From Segatella hominis (GTDB taxonomy: Bacteria; Bacteroidota; Bacteroidia; Bacteroidales; Bacteroidaceae): 39,088 nt of DNA. The DNA is taken from contig NZ_SGVY01000038.1 of the NCBI RefSeq assembly GCF_004535825.1, positions 1-39,088 of the forward strand, in the 5' to 3' direction. The notes below the pieces were generated by a model. That model ran no database searches. It was not told the DNA's origin and saw only the letters and a program-made list of their open reading frames with translations. Shown here piece by piece: positions 1-8,514 of this stretch. Position numbers and translations under genes: made by a program. Position 1 is the stretch's first letter. Every line of letters starts with the position of its first letter.

Positions 1-333
1 CGCTTTATGGGGTAAGGGGATTTTGTGTCTGCGACATTTCTGTTGTGCAAGAAATATGTACAATAAAATGAATTTTGTCGCTTTGCAAGCAAAATCCCAC
101 TAAACCCTATAGGTTGCGGATTTGAGGTTTACTAAAAATATCCTTTAATAAAAATATAACCTTATGTCTTTTGTGCGTTCTGACAAATCTTACCACTATA
201 CAGCGGCTTTATCCACCAAAGACACCTATTCTCTCATTGCCATTATATAGGCAACAAGACTTCAACAATATAGCATTTTACGTTTCCGAATCATAAAGCC
301 TACTTCAATCACCATCGAAGCTTACTCTTATTG

Positions 334-377
334 CCAATGAAGCTTACTTCGTTGCGCAATGGAGTAAGCTTCATTGG
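334..377. repeat. Perfect 15-base inverted repeat
   Basis: CCAATGAAGCTTACT at 334-348 pairs exactly with AGTAAGCTTCATTGG at 363-377 around a 14-base loop that itself contains TTGCGCAA. GAAGCTTACT also occurs once more at 318-327 as a direct repeat. There is no T-run of terminator type directly after either arm. Function unknown. Confidence 0.75.
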
Positions 378-457
378 TATTCTTTCAATGTTATTGCTGC
401 CCCCCACTAAATTTCCATAGAACCAAGAAATAGAAAAGGGAAAAAACAAAGCTGTAA

Positions 458-490
458 AACAAAAAAGCAACCTCAAATTGAGATTGCTTT
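458..490 (-). terminator. Terminator of the tRNA-Asp array
   Basis: On the minus strand AAGCAATCTCAA pairs with TTGAGGTTGCTT (one mismatch) and is followed by TTTTTTG. It sits just after the 3' end of the last tRNA-Asp, as expected for an intrinsic terminator. Confidence 0.7.
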
Positions 491-493
491 CTG

Positions 494-567
494 CGGTGCG
501 TACGAGACTCGAACTCGTGACCTCCTGCGTGACAGGCAGGCATTCTAACCAACTGAACTAACGCACC
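494..567 (-). tRNA. tRNA-Asp (GTC), third of array
   Basis: The minus strand folds as a 74-base cloverleaf. The acceptor GGTGCGT pairs with ACGCACC, the discriminator is G, the anticodon arm is CCTGC-CTGTCAC-GCAGG with anticodon GTC, and the T arm has GTTCGAGTC. CCA is not encoded. Distal copy of three in a leftward transcript starting near 826. Confidence 0.95.
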
Positions 568-597
568 ATTAAGATGCTAAATTCGAAATGTACTTTG

Positions 598-671
598 CGG
601 TGCGTACGAGACTCGAACTCGTGACCTCCTGCGTGACAGGCAGGCATTCTAACCAACTGAACTAACGCACC
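598..671 (-). tRNA. tRNA-Asp (GTC), second of array
   Basis: The body is identical to the copy at 494-567. The three genes repeat with a period of exactly 104 bases, and the spacers are nearly identical (GATGCTAAATTCGAAATGTA). This points to recent tandem duplication. Confidence 0.95.
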
Positions 672-701
672 TTCAAGATGCTAAATTCGAAATGTACTTT
701 G

Positions 702-775
702 CGGTGCGTACGAGACTCGAACTCGTGACCTCCTGCGTGACAGGCAGGCATTCTAACCAACTGAACTAACGCACC
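702..775 (-). tRNA. tRNA-Asp (GTC), first of array
   Basis: Same 74-base cloverleaf and GTC anticodon as its two neighbours. It is the promoter-proximal copy, about 50 bases downstream of the -7 element at 826-833. Confidence 0.95.
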
Positions 776-825
776 TTCAAGTAACAAATCTCATTAGCTT
801 GAAGCTCATTTCTCATTTGCGAGTG

Positions 826-857
826 CAAAGGTACTACATTTTTTTGATTCCACCAAT
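826..857 (-). promoter_or_regulatory. Promoter of tRNA-Asp array
   Basis: Reading leftward, TTGG (853-856), 19 bases, then TACCTTTG (826-833), the Bacteroidota primary sigma factor arrangement. It is followed by CACTCGCA. Almost the same block stands before the two other tRNA operons at 6670-6700 and 10268-10298. Confidence 0.85.
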
Positions 858-873
858 TTTTTCGGCAACTTTT

Positions 874-1392
874 TTACAAGAATTTTTGAAAAAAAATCGC
901 ATCACTATACTTCTTGCCATCAAAAAGCCATGCATTCAACCTCGTAGTTTTCTGAAAATCAGAGAGTTCGAGCACTTTTATACATTTTTCATTATGTTCT
1001 GGCACAATTGCATAAATTTGATGCAAATGTATCACTTTTCTTCCATAATCCGCTATTTTATCTAAAACAGCAGAAGCATACCCCCGTCCGCGATACTCCT
1101 TCCGGATGACCAAACCCAACTCTGCACGGCGGTGAATAGGAGAAAAATCCATCAAATCAACCATACCTATCGTCTCTCCGACTTCATTATCTATCATCAA
1201 CCGCACCTGCTTGTCAGCAAAAATGTCGCCAGTGGTTGATGTAATATAGTCCAGAAGCATACTTCTGGAATAAGGAACATTGGTAACACCTACATTCCAC
1301 AACCTGTCATCATTCTCAACTCCATACATGAATTCCAAGTCTTCCGGCTCCATTGCCCGAAGTTTTATCTGAGGATTTTTACTATTTTCCAT
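874..1392 (-). CDS. GNAT family N-acetyltransferase
   Basis: A 172-residue single-domain acetyltransferase of the RimJ/SpeG-like GNAT type, probably cytoplasmic. The acetyl-CoA binding signature RGRGYA lies at residues 101-106, after the beta strand ELGLVIR, and the C-terminal half has the usual PEHNEKCIKVLELSDF pattern, in which the conserved Asn follows the fourth strand. The substrate (amino-acid N-terminus, polyamine or small amine) cannot be told from sequence. It is the last gene of a leftward run, 21 bases after the glycosyltransferase stop. Its own stop lies only 17 bases before the tRNA-Asp promoter, so read-through into the tRNA array is possible. Length is normal for the family. 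Confidence 0.88.
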   Translation of the reverse strand: MENSKNPQIKLRAMEPEDLEFMYGVENDDRLWNVGVTNVPYSRSMLLDYITSTTGDIFADKQVRLMIDNEVGETIGMVDLMDFSPIHRRAELGLVIRKEYRGRGYASAVLDKIADYGRKVIHLHQIYAIVPEHNEKCIKVLELSDFQKTTRLNAWLFDGKKYSDAIFFQKFL

Positions 1393-1413
1393 GACTTTCT
1401 ACACTTGTACACC

Positions 1414-2601
1414 TTATTTTATTACTTCTGTATCTGTAATCAGCATGCCAGAATCCTGATGATAGAATCCTATTTTCCTCAAAGGAGAAGGAGCTACTGC
1501 AAAAACTTCGAGAATTTGTTCGTAATCAAACTCCGAAACATCGAAGACAACAATCTGCAGTTTCTTAGAATCAGTAATCTTCTCCAAGAAAGACGCCGTC
1601 AACTCATTCTTGCCCAAAGCTACAAACTCTGCCAGCAAACCCTTCCGGCGCACCAAATCTCCACATTTCTCTTGCATCTCCTTACTTCCTACAAACACAT
1701 AGTTCGGAGTCTGCCACTCATAGGTGATAAATCCTAAGCTCTTACGGGCCCTGTCAATCTGCATCTGGAAAAGGGCAAGAGTAGCCTTGGCATAAATGGC
1801 AGCCTTGATAGGTAAACTGATGAGCCACGACATACCGGAATAATGTTTTCTGAAGAAGATAAGCATCGCCTCATAGAACACATGCACATAGCGGAAGCTC
1901 GACTTCTGGGTACTCTCCCCCTTATAATGCAAGATGGTAGAAGGAAGATAATAATTATGATAACCTCCCTTCAGAATGCGATAAGAGAGATCAATATCCT
2001 CGCCATACATGAAGAAGTCCTCGTCTAAATAACCCACCTCATCGATGGCTTTCTTTCGCAACAGACAGAAGGCTCCACTCACTACCTCTATCCTTCCTGG
2101 TTCATCCCATGGAAGAGCACTCATATAATAATGACCGAAACGGTGACTGTTCGGAAAACGGGCACACAGACCCACCATCTTGTAAAATGCCACCATCGGA
2201 GAAGGCAACCCTCTCCTACTTTCCAGTGCCGCCTTACCAGAAGCATCCAGCATGCGGACACCTAAAGAACCGGCATCCTCATGAGCATCCATAAAGTCTA
2301 TCGCCGTCCGAATTGTAGATTCTCCTACCACCGTATCAGGATTAAGAAGCAGCACATACTCTGCATGACTCTTGCGAATCGCCAGATTGTTGGCTCTCGC
2401 AAAACCCAGATTATGAGGACTGTCTATCACGTTCACACCAGGAAAACGCTTCGAAAGATAATCCACCGACCCGTCTTTGGAATGATTATCGACGACAAAC
2501 ACCTCCGACTCTATGCCCTGAAGTGCTCTGAGGAGAGAATCAAGACACTGTTGGAGATAGAACTTTACGTTATAGCTAACGATTACAACTGTAATTTTCA
2601 C
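1414..2601 (-). CDS. Family 2 glycosyltransferase
   Basis: About 395 residues if translation begins at the GTG at 2599-2601, which gives the family-typical opening KITVVIVSYN. The frame stays open upstream to a TTG at 2652, but the extra 17 residues do not look like family sequence. The GT-A domain shows DNHSKDGS at residues 38-45, NPDT at 87-90 (the metal/nucleotide-sugar motif) and the catalytic ED at 201-202 in the stretch DEDFFMYGEDIDLSYR. Proteins of this dTDP-rhamnosyltransferase-like group add a sugar to cell-surface glycans using a nucleotide-sugar donor. A hydrophobic stretch near residues 255-280 may bind the membrane. The last 100 residues resemble no domain I recognise. Lies 54 bases after the membrane-protein gene. 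The donor and acceptor sugars are unknown. Confidence 0.88.
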   Translation of the reverse strand: MKITVVIVSYNVKFYLQQCLDSLLRALQGIESEVFVVDNHSKDGSVDYLSKRFPGVNVIDSPHNLGFARANNLAIRKSHAEYVLLLNPDTVVGESTIRTAIDFMDAHEDAGSLGVRMLDASGKAALESRRGLPSPMVAFYKMVGLCARFPNSHRFGHYYMSALPWDEPGRIEVVSGAFCLLRKKAIDEVGYLDEDFFMYGEDIDLSYRILKGGYHNYYLPSTILHYKGESTQKSSFRYVHVFYEAMLIFFRKHYSGMSWLISLPIKAAIYAKATLALFQMQIDRARKSLGFITYEWQTPNYVFVGSKEMQEKCGDLVRRKGLLAEFVALGKNELTASFLEKITDSKKLQIVVFDVSEFDYEQILEVFAVAPSPLRKIGFYHQDSGMLITDTEVIK

Positions 2602-2655
2602 CTTATTATATATAGGAAGAATAAATATAATCAATACGAAGCCAGAAGACAAATG

Positions 2656-3090
2656 TTACGCAGAAACATCTTCGGTTTCAGATACACATCTTGCCATGGA
2701 TGGATATATGAAGAAGACACACAGAAAAAGGATGATTGCCATATAGCCGAAAGCTGGCGACATCGTCTGGTAATACATAAAGGTATTTACCAGCATCGGC
2801 AAACACAACATGTTGATGCGCGCTGTGCCCCAAGGTAAAAGAGCAGCCCCCTTACCAGTCACCAACTTGCGCTTGACAACTTTGAAGGCAAACAACTTCA
2901 GGGCTAAAGGGATGACTGCAATGGTAAGAAACTCCATGATGACCTGCATCAAGAAGACAAACTCAGCACCGAAAAGCAATGTGCCTGGCTCCAATATTTC
3001 GGTTTCATAGAGCAATACCATGAGAATGGCAGCCAATAATAATACCCAAAAGTTGATAAGCAATATTCGCTGGGAAAATTTCAAGTTCAT
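2656..3090 (-). CDS. Small four-helix membrane protein, unknown function
   Basis: A 144-residue protein with about four hydrophobic helices: roughly residues 8-28 (ILLINFWVLLLAAILMVLLY), 40-65 (start of the FLMQVIMEFLTIAVIPLALK segment), 92-108 and 113-132. The loop between helices 2 and 3 is basic (FKVVKRKLVTGKG), suggesting it faces the cytoplasm. No catalytic motif is visible and I do not recognise the family. It lies between recR (103 bases away) and the glycosyltransferase, so it may be cotranscribed with either. A role in envelope biogenesis would be a guess from context only. Confidence 0.75.
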   Translation of the reverse strand: MNLKFSQRILLINFWVLLLAAILMVLLYETEILEPGTLLFGAEFVFLMQVIMEFLTIAVIPLALKLFAFKVVKRKLVTGKGAALLPWGTARINMLCLPMLVNTFMYYQTMSPAFGYMAIILFLCVFFIYPSMARCVSETEDVSA

Positions 3091-3192
3091 TTTATTTTTT
3101 CTTTGTTATAGAAACTCTATTTTTCTAATTTAGAGGTCTATTTTCTGTATTAAAAATATGTTTATCTGAAAGCGAGGAGAAAAAGGAACCTC

Positions 3193-3804
3193 TTACTGCC
3201 CGAAAGGAGTACGATTGACTATCGAACGGCCGAGCGTTACCTCATCGGTATATTCCAGTTCGTTACCTACTGAAATTCCTCTCGCAATTACCGAAAGTTT
3301 TACAGGATAATCGGCCAACTTGCGTGAAATATAGAAGTTGGTGGTATCACCCTCCATCGTACTGCTCAAGGCAAGAATCACCTCATCGATTCCCCCACGA
3401 GCCACCCTTTCCACGAGAGAATCAATCTCCAGATCAGCAGGACCGACCCCATCCATAGGAGAGATAATTCCACCCAAAACATGATAAAGCCCGTGAAACT
3501 GTTGGGTATTCTCTACAGCCATCACATCCTGAATGTTCTCCACCACACAAATAATGGAGGCATCCCGGCGGGGATCACTGCATATCGGACAGACTTCGGT
3601 ATCGCTCACATTATGACATACACGACAATACTTCACCTCACGCTTGAGTTGAGAGACGGCACAAACAAACTGTTCTACCGACTCGTCGCTCTGGCGCAGG
3701 GTATGAAGAACAAGGCGCAAAGCTGATTTGCGCCCTATTCCCGGCAGTTTGGCAAACTCGCTCACCGCCTTTTCCAAAAGTGCTGATGGATATTTCTGTA
3801 TCAT
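3193..3804 (-). CDS. recR: Recombination mediator RecR
   Basis: A 203-residue protein of normal RecR length. It has the helix-hairpin-helix [14 protein letters not shown] (about 17-30), a four-cysteine zinc finger (Cys60, Cys63, Cys72, Cys75: [10 protein letters not shown] then VCPIC) and a Toprim domain from about residue 82, with VVEN and the [14 protein letters not shown] stretch. RecR works with RecO (and RecF) to load RecA onto SSB-coated gaps in DNA repair. The start ATG at 3802-3804 shares one base with the stop of the upstream outer-membrane gene (TAATG), so translational coupling is likely. Confidence 0.96.
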   Translation of the reverse strand: MIQKYPSALLEKAVSEFAKLPGIGRKSALRLVLHTLRQSDESVEQFVCAVSQLKREVKYCRVCHNVSDTEVCPICSDPRRDASIICVVENIQDVMAVENTQQFHGLYHVLGGIISPMDGVGPADLEIDSLVERVARGGIDEVILALSSTMEGDTTNFYISRKLADYPVKLSVIARGISVGNELEYTDEVTLGRSIVNRTPFGQ

Positions 3805-4286
3805 TACAGATAAACGCCAATACCAACACGCAGACCTACAGTTGAGAAGTCTGAATGATTCTTGAAACTCTGATCGTAATAAATGGCAGGCTCAATAGTC
3901 ACGGTACGACTCAAAAAGAAGGCATAGCCCACTTCCACGCCTGGCATCACGTCATTATAGCTACCCGTATGAGCCAACTTGACACCAGCACCTAAATAGA
4001 GACCATTCTGGATAATATAGTATCTACCCTGTACACCTACGCTAAAATAATCCTTGACACCGTCCTTGCCCGAATGATCATAAGAAAGCTGACCTACAGC
4101 CATCAGATTATCGGCAAAGAGATAACCCGCCTTAGCCTGAACGCCCAAGTTGAGTTCACTTGAACCATTATAACTCAGATTGAGGCCAGAAAGTGAAGCC
4201 CCACAATATACCTTACCTTCTTCAAACTGTGCATTTGCCGACACCGTCAGCAAGAGAGATGCACATAAAATAGCTAATTTTTTCAT
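3804..4286 (-). CDS. Small outer-membrane beta-barrel protein
   Basis: Starts at the ATG at 4284-4286, giving [20 protein letters not shown], a clear signal peptide; the frame extends 29 codons further upstream, but those residues are hydrophilic and unlike a leader. The mature part (about 140 residues) is built of alternating-residue beta strands such as [23 protein letters not shown] and VGYAFFL, and ends in an aromatic/hydrophobic strand [10 protein letters not shown]. This fits a small eight-strand OmpA/OprF-type porin-like barrel in the outer membrane. Function unknown. It overlaps recR by one base and begins 76 bases after the CstA-like gene, so it is probably in the same transcript. 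Confidence 0.8.
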   Translation of the reverse strand: MKKLAILCASLLLTVSANAQFEEGKVYCGASLSGLNLSYNGSSELNLGVQAKAGYLFADNLMAVGQLSYDHSGKDGVKDYFSVGVQGRYYIIQNGLYLGAGVKLAHTGSYNDVMPGVEVGYAFFLSRTVTIEPAIYYDQSFKNHSDFSTVGLRVGIGVYL

Positions 4287-4362
4287 ATCTCGATTATTTT
4301 TTAGATAAATATCTTCATCATTCTGATGCCACTCCGCATTCTGAATCATATCATCATTCAGA

Positions 4363-5895
4363 TTACTTTCCACCGATATTCTTGCGCTTCAAACTCTTAT
4401 ACCAGGAATAGAACCAAACCAGTGCTACAACCAGTATCAGACAACTGCCGGTATAGGCCATCGTCTCCTGCAATCCCAAAGCCTGCTTGCTGACCAACAG
4501 GAATGTGGAACATACCACTGTCATGAAGAGTGCTGGTACGAGTGTAACCACAAATGGTTTCTTGTTCTCTACCAGATAAACCGTCAGCGTCCATAAAGTA
4601 AAGACAGCCAAGGTTTGGTTAGCCCATCCGAAGTATTGCCAAATCACATTGAATCCGTCAGGATTTGCCATCTGCCATACCAGTAGAAGGATGGCGGCAA
4701 TAAACATAGGAATACAGATGAGCAGGCGACGATGCATCGAATGCTGTTCGATACCTAAGAACTCGGCAATGATGAGTCGGGCACTGCGAAAGGCAGTATC
4801 GCCACTGGTAATAGGAGCTGCCACTACACCGAGAAGGGCAAGAATTCCACCAGCCACACCAAGCCAGCTGGAACAAATCATCTTCACGACTGTAGGAGCA
4901 TCAAAGAACTGAACGAGCGACTTACCACCAGGAGTACCAAACTGAGCGATAAACTGCTGGGCGACATCAGCAGGAACAACCTCTTTCCAACCTCCATCAT
5001 AGAAGAAGTAGATAGAAACGGTAGCCCATATCAAAGCGACTACACCCTCAGTTATCATAGAACCGTAGAAGATAGGACGACCCAGCTTCTCACTTTTCAT
5101 ACAACGTGCCATCAAAGGACTTTGAGTAGCATGGAAGCCACTGATGGCTCCACAGGCTATCGTGATGAAGAGGCAAGGAAATATCGGGTTCTTGTCCATA
5201 AAGGCATCCACACCTAACCAACTCGCATTCAGATTGTTATTGGCATTTGACATATCACTCCAAAGTTCTGGCAAATCTGGCATTTTGACAAAGAGTCCAA
5301 CCATCAGAGCACCTGCCATAAACAACAGGGAGATGGCAAACAGAGGATATATCTTACCGATAATCTTATCTATCGGCAGGAGCGTTGCTATAATATAGTA
5401 GATGAAAATGGCGATGATCCACCACATCTTGCTACCACAGATGCTTTCAAGGATAATGGCAGGACTATAAACAAAGACTACACCCACCATCATCAAAAGC
5501 AGAACCGAAAAAACAAGCATCACTTTCTTGGTTCTGCCACCCAGATACTTACCTACCAGTTCTGGCAAACCAGCACCACCATTACGAATACTCAACATAC
5601 CACTCAGATAATCATGCATTGCACCGGCAAAGATACAACCCAAAACAATCCAGAGATAAGCTACGGGACCATACCATGCACCCATGATGGCACCGAAGAT
5701 AGGACCTGTACCTGCAATATTGAGAAATTGAATCATAAAAATCTTCCAACTTGGCAATACGAGAAAATCAACTCCATCAGCCTTAGTCAGCGCTGGAGTC
5801 GGACGATCATCAGGACCGAAAATATGTGCTACAAATTTTCCATAGAACAAGTAGCCGAGCACAAGAGCTACAAGACTTAACATAAAACTTACCAT
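4363..5895 (-). CDS. cstA: CstA-family carbon starvation transporter
   Basis: A 510-residue polytopic inner-membrane protein, shorter than the roughly 700-residue E. coli CstA, as is usual for the short CstA form. Typical family segments are LNIAGTGPIFGAIMGAWYGP, GCIFAGAMHDYLSGMLSIRN, the ACGAISGFHATQSPLMARCM stretch and GWANQTLAVFTLW. About 12-14 membrane helices are visible. Family members take up peptides or pyruvate under carbon limitation; which one applies here is not known. It has a strong Bacteroidota promoter 75 bases upstream and is the first gene of a leftward run that includes the barrel protein and recR. Confidence 0.9.
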   Translation of the reverse strand: MVSFMLSLVALVLGYLFYGKFVAHIFGPDDRPTPALTKADGVDFLVLPSWKIFMIQFLNIAGTGPIFGAIMGAWYGPVAYLWIVLGCIFAGAMHDYLSGMLSIRNGGAGLPELVGKYLGGRTKKVMLVFSVLLLMMVGVVFVYSPAIILESICGSKMWWIIAIFIYYIIATLLPIDKIIGKIYPLFAISLLFMAGALMVGLFVKMPDLPELWSDMSNANNNLNASWLGVDAFMDKNPIFPCLFITIACGAISGFHATQSPLMARCMKSEKLGRPIFYGSMITEGVVALIWATVSIYFFYDGGWKEVVPADVAQQFIAQFGTPGGKSLVQFFDAPTVVKMICSSWLGVAGGILALLGVVAAPITSGDTAFRSARLIIAEFLGIEQHSMHRRLLICIPMFIAAILLLVWQMANPDGFNVIWQYFGWANQTLAVFTLWTLTVYLVENKKPFVVTLVPALFMTVVCSTFLLVSKQALGLQETMAYTGSCLILVVALVWFYSWYKSLKRKNIGGK

Positions 5896-5969
5896 TTTAC
5901 TTTACAATTTACGTTGATATCTTATATCAGGTTTTACCTGTTATTAACCTTCAACTAACAAATTCTCCG

Positions 5970-6000
5970 CAAAGGTACGATTTATATTTCAATTAACAAA
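5970..6000 (-). promoter_or_regulatory. Promoter of cstA-like operon
   Basis: Reading leftward: TTTG (5997-6000), exactly 19 bases, then TACCTTTG (5970-5977). This is a full match to the Bacteroidota consensus TTTG-N19-TAnnTTTG. The transcript would have a leader of about 70 bases. Confidence 0.88.
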
Positions 6001-6024
6001 AATATTTGTTGAATAATTTGACAT

Positions 6025-6059
6025 AAAAAAAGAGCAACCCGTGAAGATTGCTCTTTTTT
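6025..6059 (-). terminator. Terminator of Lys/Arg tRNA operon
   Basis: On the minus strand AAAGAGCAA and TTGCTCTTT pair around a loop and run into seven T residues. It lies two bases after the distal tRNA-Lys. Confidence 0.8.
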
Positions 6060-6061
6060 GG

Positions 6062-6134
6062 TACACCCTTAGGGATTCGAACCCTAGACCCACTGATTAA
6101 GAGTCAGTTGCTCTACCAACTGAGCTAAGGGTGC
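6062..6134 (-). tRNA. tRNA-Lys (CTT), copy 3
   Basis: A 73-base cloverleaf on the minus strand with acceptor GCACCCT/AGGGTGT, anticodon stem-loop ACTGA-CTCTTAA-TCAGT and T arm GTTCGAATC. The anticodon CTT reads AAG. It is the most distal of six tRNAs in order Lys-Arg-Arg-Lys-Arg-Lys. Confidence 0.95.
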
Positions 6135-6166
6135 TTATAAAAACTTGAAGTTTTTACTCATATTTG

Positions 6167-6240
6167 TGATTCCGCAAGGATTCAAACCTTGAACCTCTTG
6201 ATCCGTAGTCAAGTGCTCTATTCAGTTGAGCTACGGAACC
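6167..6240 (-). tRNA. tRNA-Arg (ACG), copy 3
   Basis: A 74-base cloverleaf on the minus strand with acceptor GGTTCCG/CGGAATC, discriminator A and anticodon stem-loop CTTGA-CTACGGA-TCAAG. Anticodon ACG needs A34-to-inosine editing by TadA to read CGU/CGC/CGA. Confidence 0.95.
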
Positions 6241-6259
6241 ATGCTTTTTGACGTTTTTG

Positions 6260-6332
6260 TACACCCTTAGGGATTCGAACCCTAGACCCACTGATTAAGA
6301 GTCAGTTGCTCTACCAACTGAGCTAAGGGTGC
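6260..6332 (-). tRNA. tRNA-Lys (CTT), copy 2
   Basis: Identical in sequence to the copy at 6062-6134. Confidence 0.95.
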
Positions 6333-6363
6333 ATACTTAACGTTTAAATCGAAATTTAAGAAG

Positions 6364-6437
6364 TGATTCCGCAAGGATTCAAACCTTGAACCTCTTGATC
6401 CGTAGTCAAGTGCTCTATTCAGTTGAGCTACGGAACC
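6364..6437 (-). tRNA. tRNA-Arg (ACG), copy 2
   Basis: Same 74-base sequence as the copy at 6167-6240. It follows another tRNA-Arg directly, while elsewhere in the operon Lys and Arg alternate. Confidence 0.95.
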
Positions 6438-6471
6438 AAATCCTATTTCTTATATCTTCCATGAGTCTGAG

Positions 6472-6545
6472 TGATTCCGCAAGGATTCAAACCTTGAACC
6501 TCTTGATCCGTAGTCAAGTGCTCTATTCAGTTGAGCTACGGAACC
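6472..6545 (-). tRNA. tRNA-Arg (ACG), copy 1
   Basis: Same 74-base sequence as the other two Arg copies; 20 bases after the first tRNA-Lys of the operon. Confidence 0.95.
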
Positions 6546-6565
6546 ATTCATTTTGCCTTAATTTG

Positions 6566-6638
6566 TACACCCTTAGGGATTCGAACCCTAGACCCACTGA
6601 TTAAGAGTCAGTTGCTCTACCAACTGAGCTAAGGGTGC
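6566..6638 (-). tRNA. tRNA-Lys (CTT), copy 1
   Basis: Promoter-proximal tRNA of the operon, identical to the other two Lys copies. Only about 31 bases separate its 5' end from the -7 element at 6670-6677. Confidence 0.95.
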
Positions 6639-6669
6639 TTTTTAAAGCCTCATTTCTGAATTGCGAGTG

Positions 6670-6700
6670 CAAAGGTACTACATTTTTTTGAAACCACCAA
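6670..6700 (-). promoter_or_regulatory. Promoter of Lys/Arg tRNA operon
   Basis: Reading leftward: TTGG (6697-6700), 19 bases, TACCTTTG (6670-6677), followed by CACTCGCAA. Nearly identical to the promoters at 826-857 and 10268-10298. Confidence 0.85.
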
Positions 6701-6719
6701 TTTTTTTCGCAACTTTTTT

Positions 6720-8492
6720 CTAACTTTTTTTATTTTTTCTGATATAGAAGGTTCCAAAGGTATGCGAAACGCCCTTTTTATTCAGGCTTTTCAGCACATA
6801 CACACCTTCACTTAAACTACTTATATTCAGATAGTTACTACTACTTCGAAGCACTTTCAAAGGCTGTCCCAACAAGGATTCCACCAAAAAACAGGTAGCA
6901 TCTGCATTTTTTGCACTTTCTGGTAAGAAAAGCCTTCCATCGCTGCATTTTAGCTTTTTTGCCTTGCCCTGTCGTTCCAGCAGAAAGTTCTCAACTTTGG
7001 CAACATTCTGCACCGGACGGCTTTCATTTCCATATCTATCCATTGCCGTAACAGCAAAAAAGAGTGGATTTTCATCTCCCGAAAGGTCGAGTGTTATCTG
7101 ATTACCCATCATTCTTGCCGAAATCAAGTTTCTTGCATCTTCTGTATCTACCGGATAAGTTCTACTTGCATATACATTATTATATATATAAGGTGTAGAA
7201 ACAGCAGTCCCATCCTCATATTGCGCAGCATTATTCCAGGTAAGCACTACCTTCTCTCCCACCTGCTGTGTTTTCAAATGAGATGGCGCAACAGGAATAC
7301 GCTTACTCTCCCACGTCATCGCCGGCACCAAAGACGGATAGAGATTAAATTCCTTGGATGTGAAATCGTAGATACCCTGTCGGTTGTCAAGCAAAAACTT
7401 ATTGCGAAAGAAAGCATGCCCCAGTCCGATATTGCGCAAATGATACATTTCGGAAGTTATATCCCCTATCTTCCACTTGCCTTCCTTAGGATCCAGGAAA
7501 TAAATTCCCAAACCTGGCGCCACAATCTTGCCATGGCTCTGTTCTGCCCAGTCGATAGCAAAAGGAAAGAACTGTTCGTTGCGAAAGTACATCATCGGAT
7601 AAAGTTCATCCATCAGACCCGACTTGAGCCAACCCTGCGCATCCTGACAGACTTTGGTATAGGCATTCCAGCCATGACTCCAATAACGGCCAAGGTCATC
7701 AAACTTACCGATAGGAGAACAACTCATCTTCACCCAAGGCTTCTCGCGCTTCACACTACGGTGTATCGCCTCAACGATACGGGTAATAAACTGTCGCCCC
7801 TTCTCACGACTCACCTTGATATTCCAAGTTTCCGGATAGCGGATATAATCGAGATGGATGCCATCCACATCATAATTACGGGTTATTTCGCTACAAATTT
7901 GCGCAAGATAGTCCGCCGTTCGACTATCTTCCGGATTCATATATCCATCAGGTCCGATTTTCCTAATCAACCCCGGAAACCGACTGCGAAGCGACTTACA
8001 CCCCAAGGCATTCCACTTACCCACCGGAATTGTAACTACCCATGCATGACATTCCATACCCCGTTTGTGACACTCTTCTATCGCAAACTTCAACGCATCA
8101 TAACCCGGACTTTTTCCAGGAAAACCAGACAAGCAACCATCCCAAGGCTCATAAGCTGAAGGATAGATCATCGTACCACGTACTCTGGTCTGAATAAGCA
8201 CCGTATTAATGTACGCTTTCTGCAAACGATTCAGAATCTCAACCAATTCCTGCTTTTGTTTTTCGGCAGAATAAGCAGACTGCGCATAGGAATGAGGCCA
8301 GTCGATACCGCCAATCGTGGTCAGCCACACAGCACGCACCTCATGCTTTGGGGGGTAATTATTAAAAATCATACTCTGCAAAGAACTACCAGACGTGGTT
8401 CTATGCACAGAGCTATCTAATATGGTATTTTGCGCCTGAAGCGACATAACCATAGTCAACAACAATGATATTTGAAAAAAAATACGTTTCAT
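6720..8492 (-). CDS. GHL10 (DUF187) glycosidase-like protein with T9SS-type tail
   Basis: About 590 residues from the ATG at 8490-8492; a TTG four codons upstream is less likely. The N-terminus MKRIFFQISLLLTMVMSLQA is a signal peptide. Residues about 50-370 are the family 10-like glycosyl hydrolase barrel, with HEVRAVWLTTIGGIDWP near the start, LIQTRVRG, the YDVDGIHLDYIRYP stretch with likely catalytic acidic residues, and VKMSCSPIGKFDD. A fibronectin-like region follows at about 390-490. The last 75 residues (SLLGQPLKVL ... ISSLSEGVYVLKS) look like a type A T9SS sorting domain, so the protein is probably exported by T9SS to the surface or medium. The substrate is unknown; relatives act on peptidoglycan-like or other glycans. 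It lies 79 bases after the T9SS plug gene. Confidence 0.85.
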   Translation of the reverse strand: MKRIFFQISLLLTMVMSLQAQNTILDSSVHRTTSGSSLQSMIFNNYPPKHEVRAVWLTTIGGIDWPHSYAQSAYSAEKQKQELVEILNRLQKAYINTVLIQTRVRGTMIYPSAYEPWDGCLSGFPGKSPGYDALKFAIEECHKRGMECHAWVVTIPVGKWNALGCKSLRSRFPGLIRKIGPDGYMNPEDSRTADYLAQICSEITRNYDVDGIHLDYIRYPETWNIKVSREKGRQFITRIVEAIHRSVKREKPWVKMSCSPIGKFDDLGRYWSHGWNAYTKVCQDAQGWLKSGLMDELYPMMYFRNEQFFPFAIDWAEQSHGKIVAPGLGIYFLDPKEGKWKIGDITSEMYHLRNIGLGHAFFRNKFLLDNRQGIYDFTSKEFNLYPSLVPAMTWESKRIPVAPSHLKTQQVGEKVVLTWNNAAQYEDGTAVSTPYIYNNVYASRTYPVDTEDARNLISARMMGNQITLDLSGDENPLFFAVTAMDRYGNESRPVQNVAKVENFLLERQGKAKKLKCSDGRLFLPESAKNADATCFLVESLLGQPLKVLRSSSNYLNISSLSEGVYVLKSLNKKGVSHTFGTFYIRKNKKS

Positions 8493-8514
8493 TACTTTTA
8501 TCAACTAAAAAAAT

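Larger units (their letters stand above)
1..493. other. Gene-free region with inverted repeats and a tRNA terminator
   Basis: No convincing reading frame is present. The first 117 bases form an imperfect long inverted repeat: GGGGATTTTG near 17-26 is mirrored by CAAAATCCC near 90-98, and GCGACA near 31-36 is mirrored by TGTCGC near 76-81. A perfect 15-base hairpin lies at 334-377. The right edge carries the terminator of the tRNA-Asp array. The upstream context lies outside the window, so a gene to the left cannot be excluded. Confidence 0.5.

Noticed and set aside
494-775. Regular repeats that could suggest a CRISPR array
   Set aside because: The repeats are complete tRNA-Asp cloverleafs with a 104-base period and near-identical spacers.
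2602-2652. Upstream TTG start of the glycosyltransferase, adding 17 residues
   Set aside because: The extra residues are not family-like, and the GTG at 2599-2601 gives the expected KITVVIVSYN opening.
7221-8159. 312-codon plus-strand frame inside the GHL10 gene
   Set aside because: Rich in rare residues (Ile, Arg, His, Thr) with no domain; the opposite strand has a clear glycosidase-like protein.
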